Positions 1 to 7,006 of a stretch of DNA of 22,243 bases are shown in pieces. The position numbers and the translations under genes were made by a program. Origin of the DNA: an uncultured Spartobacteria bacterium (GTDB lineage: Bacteria > Verrucomicrobiota > Verrucomicrobiia > Chthoniobacterales > UBA6821); assembly GCA_903831635.1 (NCBI GenBank), contig CAIKYN010000185.1:1-22243 (forward strand). The letters run 5' to 3'. Under the pieces are notes generated by a model. That model was not told where the DNA came from. It did not search any database and saw only the letters and a list, made by a program, of their open reading frames with translations. Each line of letters starts with the position of its first letter. Positions within the stretch are counted from its first letter, which is position 1.

Positions 1-6
1 ACTCTT

Positions 7-252
7 ATGAAAGACGGTCTTCATCCCAACTACAACCCGACGACCATTATCTGCGCCTGCGGTACCGCTTACCAGACCCGCTCGACCCGCGATAATATCA
101 AGATCGGTATCTGCTCTTCCTGCCACCCTTACTTCACCGGTGAGCAGAAGTTCATCGACACGGCAGGACGTATCGAGAAGTTCACACGCCGCTACGGCAA
201 TGTCCGCGCCACCCGCGCGTCCAAGCCGAAGCTCTCCGCCACCAAGGCCTAG
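7..252 (+). CDS. rpmE: 50S ribosomal protein L31 (zinc-binding type)
   Basis: An 81-residue structural protein of the large ribosomal subunit. The start fits the family N terminus (MKDGLHPNY, compared with the usual MK..IHP.Y). Four cysteines, C16, C18, C36 and C39 in the pattern CxC...CxxC, make this the zinc-binding (C+) form. The typical core HPYFTGEQKFIDTAGRIEKF follows. The C terminus carries a short basic, Ala/Lys-rich tail (about residues 67-81) beyond the usual length of roughly 70. The gene lies 92 nt upstream of prfA on the same strand and is separated from it by two hairpins, so the two are probably co-expressed with possible processing or attenuation between them. Only 6 nt upstream are visible, so the promoter cannot be judged. 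Confidence 0.97.
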   Translation: MKDGLHPNYNPTTIICACGTAYQTRSTRDNIKIGICSSCHPYFTGEQKFIDTAGRIEKFTRRYGNVRATRASKPKLSATKA

Positions 253-261
253 CTTCCTTCT

Positions 262-310
262 TCCCGACCATGTGTCGGGAGGACGATTGGCACCGGAATA
301 GGCCGGTGCC
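262..310 (+). other. Two consecutive perfect hairpins between rpmE and prfA
   Basis: Two perfect inverted repeats lie in the 92-nt gap. The first has 7-bp arms TCCCGAC/GTCGGGA (262-268 and 274-280, 5-nt loop). The second has 8-bp arms GGCACCGG/CCGGTGCC (289-296 and 303-310, 6-nt loop). No T-tract follows either, so they are not standard intrinsic terminators. They may be mRNA processing or stability structures, or a partial attenuator limiting read-through from rpmE into prfA. Confidence 0.6.
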
Positions 311-344
311 GGGCGGCTCCCGAAAATGAAAGGGAGTACACGCC

Positions 345-1427
345 ATGAATCTTGATTTCAAACCGCTGATTGCCAAGAGGCGTCAGCGTTTCGAGGAGCT
401 TGAAAAGGAGATCACTGATCCCTCCCTCTTCGACGATGCCAAAAAAGCACGTGAGGTGCTCAAAGAGCATGCCCGGGTGAAGGAACTCATTTCCACGTGG
501 GACGAGCTTGAGAGCTGCCGGACCCAGCTTGCCGAGAACGAGGAACTCGCCTCCGGAAATGATGCCGAGATGGCGGAACTGGCCAAGGCCGAGATCGAGG
601 AGATCAATGCCAGGATACCGAAGCTCGAGCAGACCGTCCTCGTCTCGCTCCTTCCTCCCCAGCCTGATGATGACCGTGATGCCATCGTCGAAATCCGTGC
701 CGGAACAGGAGGTTCCGAAGCCGCCATCTTCGCGGGGGATCTCTACCGGATGTACACCCGCTACGCCGAGACCGAGGGTCTCCGCTTTGAAATGATCGAG
801 GCAAGTCCGAACGATGCCGGTGGGTTCAAGGAAGTAATCTTCCAGGTCTTTGGGGATGATGTCTTCCGCAGACTCCGCTACGAGAGCGGCGTGCACCGCG
901 TCCAGCGCGTTCCTGCCACCGAGGCCCAAGGCCGCATCCATACCTCCACGGCGACGGTTGCCGTGCTTCCCGAGGCCGAGGAAGTCGATATCGAACTCCG
1001 ACCCCAGGATCTCCGCATCGAGGTCTGCCGCGCCGGTGGTCCTGGAGGCCAGGGGGTCAATACCACCGACTCCGCAGTGCAGGTCATGCACATCCCCACG
1101 GGCAAGATCGTCCGCTGTCAGGATGGCCGCAGCCAGCAGAAGAACAAGGAGAAGGCCCTCACCATCCTGCGCTCACGCCTCCTCGAGGAGAAGCGCGAGG
1201 AGGAGGCTCAGAAGTACGCCGCCCATCGTAAGAGCCAGATCGGTTCCGGCGGCCGCGAGGAGAAGATCCGCACCTACAACTTCCCGCAGAATCGCCTCAC
1301 CGAGCACCGCATCGGAGTGACCCTCTACAACCTTGACCGCGTCATGGAGGGAGAGATCGCCGACCTGATTGCCGCCATCGAGGCCGCTGATACCCAGCAA
1401 CGCCTCGAGGCCTCGGTCTCCCAGTAG
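345..1427 (+). CDS. prfA: Peptide chain release factor 1
   Basis: A 360-residue class I release factor that recognises UAA and UAG and triggers peptidyl-tRNA hydrolysis on the ribosome. The catalytic GGQ motif is at residues 234-236 inside the typical CRAGGPGGQGVNTTDSAV block. The anticodon-like tripeptide is PAT (190-192, in RVPATEAQGRIHTS), the RF1 form rather than the SPF of RF2. A helical N-terminal domain occupies about residues 1-100. Length is normal for the family. The start is supported by an AGGGAG Shine-Dalgarno at 331-336, 8 nt before the ATG. The stop codon is one base before the first ATG of prmC, whose product methylates the GGQ glutamine, so translational coupling is likely. 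Confidence 0.97.
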   Translation: MNLDFKPLIAKRRQRFEELEKEITDPSLFDDAKKAREVLKEHARVKELISTWDELESCRTQLAENEELASGNDAEMAELAKAEIEEINARIPKLEQTVLVSLLPPQPDDDRDAIVEIRAGTGGSEAAIFAGDLYRMYTRYAETEGLRFEMIEASPNDAGGFKEVIFQVFGDDVFRRLRYESGVHRVQRVPATEAQGRIHTSTATVAVLPEAEEVDIELRPQDLRIEVCRAGGPGGQGVNTTDSAVQVMHIPTGKIVRCQDGRSQQKNKEKALTILRSRLLEEKREEEAQKYAAHRKSQIGSGGREEKIRTYNFPQNRLTEHRIGVTLYNLDRVMEGEIADLIAAIEAADTQQRLEASVSQ

Positions 1428-1428
1428 C

Positions 1429-2286
1429 ATGGCAACCGCCATGATGTCCCTGCTGGAAGTGCTCAAGGGAGCCTCCGAGTTTCTGGGAAAGCAGGGGGTG
1501 GAGTCTCCCCGCCTCAATGCCGAGCATCTGCTCGCCCATGTCCTGGGACTCAAGCGCATGGATCTCTACCTGCAGTTCGACCGTCCTCTCGGCGAGAGCG
1601 AACGAGCCCCCCTGCGCGATCTGATCCGCAAGCGCGGCACCGGCATTCCGCTTCAGCATCTCCTGGGCACCGTGGAGTTCTGCGGACGCACCTTCAAGAG
1701 CGACTCCCGGGCCCTCATCCCACGCCCTGAGACCGAGCAACTCGTCGAGCGAGCCCTGACCTACACCAACCTCTCCTCTCCCACTTCCTCCATCCTCGAT
1801 GTGGCCACCGGTAGCGGCATCATTCCCCTCACCTTGGCCTTCGAGCGCCCCGAGGCCTCCGTCACCGCCACGGATATTTCTCCGGAGGCTTTGTCTCTCG
1901 CCCGCGAGAATGCAGTGCTCCTTGGAGTAGATCGCATCTCCTTCCACGAAGCTGACCTCATCCCTGAATCCTTAAACGCATCCTTTGACCTGATCACGGC
2001 GAACCTCCCCTACATCCCCTCCGCCGAGATCCCCATACTCAGCCGCGAAGTGCAGAACGACCCTCTACTTGCGCTCGATGGGGGAACTGACGGTCTTGAC
2101 CTTATCCGCCGACTCGCACTCCTAGCCTACGAACGCCTCTCACCAGGGGGACACCTGCTTCTGGAGATAGGCATCGATCAATCCGAGGAGGTCATGAAAT
2201 GCCTTGCCGGGCATAATTATCGCGACATTGTTGCCCTCCCGGATTACCAAGGAATCCCGCGCTTTATTGAAGCAGTGAAGCAGTAA
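1429..2286 (+). CDS. prmC: Release factor glutamine N5-methyltransferase PrmC
   Basis: A 285-residue SAM-dependent enzyme that methylates the GGQ glutamine of release factors. A helical N-terminal substrate-binding domain is followed by a Rossmann methyltransferase domain with RPETE (99-103) and the SAM motif DVATGSG (124-130). The catalytic motif reads NLPY (192-195) where most members have NPPY. The family tolerates some change at the second position, but this is worth noting. The first ATG after prfA (1429) is chosen. ATGs at 1441 and 1444 (residues 5 and 6) are equally possible, and no clear Shine-Dalgarno distinguishes them, which fits coupling to prfA. An in-frame ATG further upstream lies inside prfA and is not used here. 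Confidence 0.93.
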   Translation: MATAMMSLLEVLKGASEFLGKQGVESPRLNAEHLLAHVLGLKRMDLYLQFDRPLGESERAPLRDLIRKRGTGIPLQHLLGTVEFCGRTFKSDSRALIPRPETEQLVERALTYTNLSSPTSSILDVATGSGIIPLTLAFERPEASVTATDISPEALSLARENAVLLGVDRISFHEADLIPESLNASFDLITANLPYIPSAEIPILSREVQNDPLLALDGGTDGLDLIRRLALLAYERLSPGGHLLLEIGIDQSEEVMKCLAGHNYRDIVALPDYQGIPRFIEAVKQ

Positions 2287-2319
2287 TGGGCTCTAGATCA
2301 GAAAGAAAAGTAACGCATC

Positions 2320-3582
2320 ATGGATAAGATTCTCGTTCACGGAGGCAAGAGCCTCGAGGGTGACGTCCGCATCGGAGGTTCCAAGAACTCCGCCCTGCCG
2401 ATCCTCGCCGCCACACTACTCACCAAGGAAAAGTGCGTGATCGACCGCGTTCCGGATCTGAGCGACATCCACTACATGCTCACCATCCTCAGCAGCCTCG
2501 GTGCCGAGGTGGAGAGGGCCAGTGGCGTGGTCCAGATCCGTGCTGAGAAGATCATCACCGAGGCTCCCTATGAGATCGTCCGCAAGATGCGGGCTTCCGT
2601 CTGCATCCTTGGTCCCCTGCTTGGTCGTGAGAAGTCTGCGAAGGTTTCCCTTCCCGGCGGATGTGTCATTGGCGACCGTCCGATCGACCTCCACCTGAAA
2701 GGTTTTGAGGCCCTCGGCGCGAAGGTAACCGTCAAAGGAGGCGATATCTTCCTCCATGCCGATAAGCTGAAGGGAGCCCGCATCAACCTGCGCGGTCGCC
2801 ACGGACCGACTGTCCTTGGCACTGGCAACATCATGATGGCCGCAGTCCTTGCCGAGGGTACAACCGTCATCGAGGGAGCCGCCGAGGAGCCCGAGGTTGT
2901 CGATCTGGCGCGCTTCCTCACCGCCATGGGGGGCAGGATTTCCGGAGCAGGTACCCAGCATATCGAGATCGAGGGAGTGGCAGAACTCCACGGGGCAAAT
3001 CACACCGTCATTCCCGACCGCATCGAGGCAGGTACCTTCCTCGTCGCCGGAGCCATTGCTGGAACGCGCGTCACCATCACGCGGACCGAGCCCGAGCATC
3101 TCGGAGCTGTTATCCACGCGCTGAAGGAGGCTGGATTCAATCTCTCCCACACCAGCGACACCGTCACGATCTCACCGAATGGTGCCCGCAAGCCGCTCCA
3201 TCTCGAGACGATCCCCTACCCCGGCTTCCCAACTGACATGCAGGCGCAGTTCTGCGCCATGCTCGCCACCATGAATGGCACCAGCGTCGTCACCGAAACC
3301 GTCTTTCCTCAGCGCTTCATGCATGTTGCCGAACTCAAGCGGATGGGTGCCAACATCGAACTCATCGACCACCACGCCACCATCCATGGCGTGGAGCGTC
3401 TCAGTGGTGCTCCCGTCATGGCCAGCGACCTCCGCGCTTCAGCCGCCCTCGTCCTCGCCGCTCTGCCAGCAGATGGAGTGACCGAGATCAACCGCGTCTA
3501 CCACATCGATCGCGGGTACGAAGCCATTGATGAGAAGCTGAATGGGTTGGGGGCTCACATCGAGCGCGTCAAAGCTAAGTAA
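2320..3582 (+). CDS. murA: UDP-N-acetylglucosamine 1-carboxyvinyltransferase MurA
   Basis: A 420-residue cytoplasmic enzyme that transfers enolpyruvate from PEP to UDP-GlcNAc, the first committed step of peptidoglycan synthesis. The N terminus has the EPSP-synthase-fold signature GGSKNSALP with the conserved K22-N23. The loop LPGGCVIGDRPIDLHL carries the active-site cysteine C115, so this is the fosfomycin-sensitive Cys form. The two-domain length matches MurA. The gene starts 33 nt after prmC with a weak purine-rich site (AGAAAG). It is the last gene of the forward housekeeping run, and its stop lies 2 nt before a palindromic repeat that separates it from the converging restriction operon. 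Confidence 0.97.
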   Translation: MDKILVHGGKSLEGDVRIGGSKNSALPILAATLLTKEKCVIDRVPDLSDIHYMLTILSSLGAEVERASGVVQIRAEKIITEAPYEIVRKMRASVCILGPLLGREKSAKVSLPGGCVIGDRPIDLHLKGFEALGAKVTVKGGDIFLHADKLKGARINLRGRHGPTVLGTGNIMMAAVLAEGTTVIEGAAEEPEVVDLARFLTAMGGRISGAGTQHIEIEGVAELHGANHTVIPDRIEAGTFLVAGAIAGTRVTITRTEPEHLGAVIHALKEAGFNLSHTSDTVTISPNGARKPLHLETIPYPGFPTDMQAQFCAMLATMNGTSVVTETVFPQRFMHVAELKRMGANIELIDHHATIHGVERLSGAPVMASDLRASAALVLAALPADGVTEINRVYHIDRGYEAIDEKLNGLGAHIERVKAK

Positions 3583-3584
3583 GG

Positions 3585-3769
3585 AAGGCTTGGGATTTCA
3601 GCGCTGCAGGGTGTTCGCCTGCGCTCGCAACGCCGAGTGCTGGGAAGCACGGAGTAGCCTGTGCAAAGCACAGCCCCGTAGGGGTGAGGCCGTCGGGAGA
3701 CGGCGAGGCAATATGATTCATTACAGCTTCGCTTGGCTGCCTACTGCGACATCCAAACTTCAGAGCCTT
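3585..3769 (+). repeat. Structured palindromic repeat, copy A (MITE/REP-like)
   Basis: The element begins AAGGCTTGGGATTT and ends ATCCAAACTTCAGAGCCTT, so its ends are inverted (AAGGCT/AGCCTT). The same ends, in opposite orientation, bound copy B at 17286-17388. The interior holds a run of perfect small hairpins: GTGCT/AGCAC (3637-3650), CTGTGC/GCACAG (3659-3673), CCCC/GGGG (3674-3684) and GCCGTC/GACGGC (3689-3704). It sits between two converging genes and overlaps the 3' end of the metallopeptidase gene, supplying its stop codon. It could act as a bidirectional terminator. No transposase is encoded. That it is a mobile non-autonomous repeat is inferred from two copies only. Confidence 0.65.
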
Positions 3770-4088
3770 TAGTAATTATTGAGCCGCTAAATTTTTTCAG
3801 TCTGTTTTCGAGGACTTCGTAGTCGCCGAGATGCGCGCGCATCAGGCTTTTCCAGAGTTTGCCGTGATTGGGGACTGAGAAGTGGAGCAGTTCGTGGACG
3901 ATCACATAGTCACCCAGCTCGACAGGCATCCCCACTAGCTCATCGTTGAAGCTCAGGGTGCCTGCCGTGGAGCAGGAGGCCCATTTCCTACTCATGGGAC
4001 GGATGTAGATGGCTGTGGCTTTCACATCCAGCTTGGCAGCCCATTCGAGGATTCGGGCGCGGAACTTCTCTCTCGCTGACTCGCTCAT
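3741..4088 (-). CDS. YgjP-like (M48/DUF45) metallopeptidase, short form
   Basis: A 115-residue putative zinc metallopeptidase of the YgjP/DUF45 type often found beside type I hsdR genes. The zinc motif HELLH is at residues 65-69 with a third ligand H75 (SVPNHGKLWK). The preceding SRKWASCS..GTLSFND block is the usual family signature. It is shorter than stand-alone YgjP proteins (about 165 residues). The ATG overlaps the hsdR stop by one base (TGATG), so it is the last gene of the RM operon and translationally coupled. The final codons (KGSEVWMSQ) and the stop lie inside repeat copy A, suggesting the natural 3' end was replaced by the repeat. Its role in restriction systems is not established. 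Confidence 0.88.
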   Translation of the reverse strand: MSESAREKFRARILEWAAKLDVKATAIYIRPMSRKWASCSTAGTLSFNDELVGMPVELGDYVIVHELLHFSVPNHGKLWKSLMRAHLGDYEVLENRLKKFSGSIITKGSEVWMSQ

Positions 4089-7006
4089 CAGATCCGGTCG
4101 GCTTTCTCCAGCAGGGTGAAGAGCCCATCGACGATCCGCGTCACGGCATCGAGATCATCCATTTCCGCAAAGACGGCAAAGGTCACCGTCTTCCGCAGTT
4201 CCCGGAGAGCCGCCTCACTACGTTTCCAGTTGGGATTAGCGGCAAAGGCCTCCTTGATCTTCCGGCTTACAGTCTCGGCATTGGCGACCTTGGCATCGAG
4301 CAGGGTGCGGTAGACGAAGAAGGTCAATCCATCGAAGCCCTTCTCGGCCTGTTCCTTCTTACGCTCCTCGTTGCGGCTCACCTCCTTGAGAAGTAGCTCC
4401 AGGGCCTCCGCCGTATTCGTCTGCCGCTGCTCGAAGCTTTCCTGCACCGCTTGGGCACGCTGAGCCATGGCGATCAGGAAGGGATCATCGCTCTCCTCCT
4501 CAGCCGTCTTCTGGATGCTCTTGATCAGATTGATCACCTTGGTCGCCTCGCCCCCGCGCTTCTTCGTGATGAGCTCCATGGTGGTGCCGTCGATCTTCAC
4601 CGGATCGAGCGGTCCGTCGGAGGTGTAGCCCCCCACATGCTCCTGCACGAGGGCATTGGTCTTCTTCTGGAAATCCCGGTCCACCATCACCCGCCTGGTG
4701 TAGGCCTTGCGGACGATGTCATAGATCGCCGAGAGCGTCGTGAAATCATCGATGAAGGGCCGCAGGAAGGCGTCCGGCGAGATGATCTCATAGAGCATCT
4801 CGATCTCCTTGTACTCCTTGAAGAACTCCTTTCGCCGCTCGGGATCGCGGAAATGCTCGATCAGGGTATCGATGTCCTTGTCGTTGAAGTTCCGCTCGAT
4901 CAGGCCGAGATAGGCCGGGGCCTTGGTCTGCATCTTCTGCTGGAAGAGCACCTTCAGGAGCTTCAGGTCCTTGACGATCGCGTTGATCTCCTTGCTATCG
5001 AAGGCGAGGGCCTTTTCCAACTTGTCGAAGATCCCGACGAAATCGAGGACGAAGCCGTGCGGCTTCACCATCTCCTGCGCCTCGTTCTCGTAGGGTCGGT
5101 TCACCCGGGCAATCGCCTGGAGCAGGGTGTGATCCAGCATCGGCTTGTCGAGATACATGGCGTAGAGCACAGGGGCGTCGAATCCCGTGAGCAGCTTCTC
5201 GGTGACGATCAGGATCTTGGGCTGCTGGTCGAGCTTCCCGAAGCTCTTACGGATCTGCCGCTCCTTCTTCGGATCAAGGTGGAACTCCTTCAGCAGGGCC
5301 GAGTCATTGTTATTCCCCGTATAGACCACTTCGGAATACTCCGGCGGCAGAATCTGATCGAGCGCGAGTTTGTAGAGGGCGCAGGCTTCACGATCCACGC
5401 CGACAAGGAAGGCCTTGTATCCCAGCGGCTCCACATTCTCGGTGTAGTGCTTGGCGACGAACTTCGCCACCTGCTGGATGCGCTCCTTCCCCTTCAGGAA
5501 GTTCTTCAGGTTCACCGCACGCTCCAGGATCTTGTTCAGCTCCTCGATGTCGGCCATCCCCTCGGCCTCGGCGAGAGAGAGGAATTCCTTGTCGAGCGTC
5601 TCATGCGGGACGAGCAGCTCATTGGGGGCAAGCTGGTAGTAGAGCGGCAGGGTGGTGCCATCCTCGATGCTGTCAGCGATGGAGTATTTGTGGAGGTAGC
5701 CCTGATCATCCTCACAACCGAAGGTCTTGAAGGTCCCCCTCCCATAGACCGTCTTGTCCACCGGAGTCCCGGTGAAGCCGATGAAGGTGGCATTGGGGAG
5801 TCCCGCCATGAGGAAGTTCCCGAGATCACCAGCCGTCGTCCGGTGCGCCTCATCGATGAGAACATAGATATTCTTCCGCAGATTCAGATCCGCCGGCATA
5901 TCGCGGAACTTATGGATCATCGTCACGATGATGCCTCGGTAGTCATCGCGCAGGAGCTGATTGAGCCGGGCAATGCTGTCGGCATGTTCCAGATTACCGA
6001 GACCGAGTGCGGAGAGGTTCTTGAGCATCTGATCCTCCAGCTCATTGCGGTCGATCATTAGGAGAATCGTCGGCTTGACGGCCCCGGGAGCACGGAAGAG
6101 CCGCTCCGCCGCCTTGATCATCGTGAAGGTCTTCCCACTCCCCTGCGTGTGCCAGATCAGTCCGCGGGTACGCTTTGGATCGAGAGCTCGGGTGACAGTC
6201 GCCTCCACGGCTCCCGTCTGATGCTGGCGGAGGATGTATTTGTTCAGCTCCTCATCCTTCTCGGCAAAGACGATGTAGTCCTTCAGGAAGGCGAGCACCT
6301 GCGGGATCGCGCAGAAGCTCTTGACCTTCTCCTCCAGCTTTCCGACCTCCTCGTTCTTCCAGTTGAAGATATTCCGCCGGACCGTATTCCAGCTCACCCC
6401 ATAGGAGAAGCCGATGGCATCCGTGGCGGTGAAGAGTTGCTGAGGGATGAACAGCTCCGGTGTCTCCCGGTGGTAGCGGCGAATCTGATCCACCCCCAGG
6501 GCGATCGCCTCGTCCTTGTTGGCATTCTTGCACTCGATCACGAGCACCGGGATGCCATTGATCAGGAAGACGACATCCTGCCGAGTGCCGTAGTGACCAT
6601 TGTGATAGGCCCACTCCTCGGTCACCTCGTAGGTGTTGCGGGAGGGATTCTCGTAGTCGATCAGGATAAGATCGCGCTCACGGTTCTCCTCATGGTCGAA
6701 GAACTTCCCCCGATTCCGCAGATGATCGAGGAATTCCCGATTGCCGTAGATGTCGGTATGGAGATGACGGAGCTTGCTCGGCAGCACTCCCTCCACCTCG
6801 GCATAGCGAGGGTTGAACTCCCGCACCTTGGCGTCGAGGAGATCGTCAAAGATAAGCGAACCGCCTTTAATCACTCCGCCTTCATCCTTCATCCTTTCCA
6901 CGCCACGCCGCCTCTCTGCTTTCTCCCGAGACACAAAGCTCCATCCGATCTCCTGCGCATAGGCAAGAATCCGGCCCTGGACGGTTTTGTATTCTCCGGG
7001 TTTCAT
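4088..7006 (-). CDS. hsdR: Type I restriction enzyme, R (motor/nuclease) subunit
   Basis: A 972-residue HsdR subunit that drives ATP-dependent DNA translocation and cleavage in the HsdR-M-S complex when unmethylated sites are met. The nuclease domain has D144, E158-x-K160 (IECK) and the downstream Q174-IRRY motif. The SF2 helicase motor has Walker A GSGKT (289-293), DEAH (385-388), FTGTP (411-415) and a typical motif VI region (LLQAIARVNRPY). A C-terminal helical region mediates assembly in the family. The ATG overlaps the stop of the upstream STAND gene (ATGA). Residues 35-48 form a low-complexity stretch encoded partly by a tandem heptamer. All catalytic motifs are intact, so the subunit should be active. 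Confidence 0.96.
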   Translation of the reverse strand: MKPGEYKTVQGRILAYAQEIGWSFVSREKAERRRGVERMKDEGGVIKGGSLIFDDLLDAKVREFNPRYAEVEGVLPSKLRHLHTDIYGNREFLDHLRNRGKFFDHEENRERDLILIDYENPSRNTYEVTEEWAYHNGHYGTRQDVVFLINGIPVLVIECKNANKDEAIALGVDQIRRYHRETPELFIPQQLFTATDAIGFSYGVSWNTVRRNIFNWKNEEVGKLEEKVKSFCAIPQVLAFLKDYIVFAEKDEELNKYILRQHQTGAVEATVTRALDPKRTRGLIWHTQGSGKTFTMIKAAERLFRAPGAVKPTILLMIDRNELEDQMLKNLSALGLGNLEHADSIARLNQLLRDDYRGIIVTMIHKFRDMPADLNLRKNIYVLIDEAHRTTAGDLGNFLMAGLPNATFIGFTGTPVDKTVYGRGTFKTFGCEDDQGYLHKYSIADSIEDGTTLPLYYQLAPNELLVPHETLDKEFLSLAEAEGMADIEELNKILERAVNLKNFLKGKERIQQVAKFVAKHYTENVEPLGYKAFLVGVDREACALYKLALDQILPPEYSEVVYTGNNNDSALLKEFHLDPKKERQIRKSFGKLDQQPKILIVTEKLLTGFDAPVLYAMYLDKPMLDHTLLQAIARVNRPYENEAQEMVKPHGFVLDFVGIFDKLEKALAFDSKEINAIVKDLKLLKVLFQQKMQTKAPAYLGLIERNFNDKDIDTLIEHFRDPERRKEFFKEYKEIEMLYEIISPDAFLRPFIDDFTTLSAIYDIVRKAYTRRVMVDRDFQKKTNALVQEHVGGYTSDGPLDPVKIDGTTMELITKKRGGEATKVINLIKSIQKTAEEESDDPFLIAMAQRAQAVQESFEQRQTNTAEALELLLKEVSRNEERKKEQAEKGFDGLTFFVYRTLLDAKVANAETVSRKIKEAFAANPNWKRSEAALRELRKTVTFAVFAEMDDLDAVTRIVDGLFTLLEKADRI

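Noticed and set aside
1369..1428. Longer start for prmC inside prfA
   Set aside because: Would add about 20 residues overlapping prfA out of frame. The ATG one base after the prfA stop gives the usual length.
3542..3772. 76-residue + strand open frame through repeat copy A
   Set aside because: Begins inside murA and consists mostly of structured repeat; no protein-like features.
4451..6061. 536-residue open frame on the + strand opposite hsdR
   Set aside because: Antisense to a complete, motif-rich hsdR. The product is a Leu/Asp/His-rich shadow without recognisable domains, common opposite G+C-rich genes.
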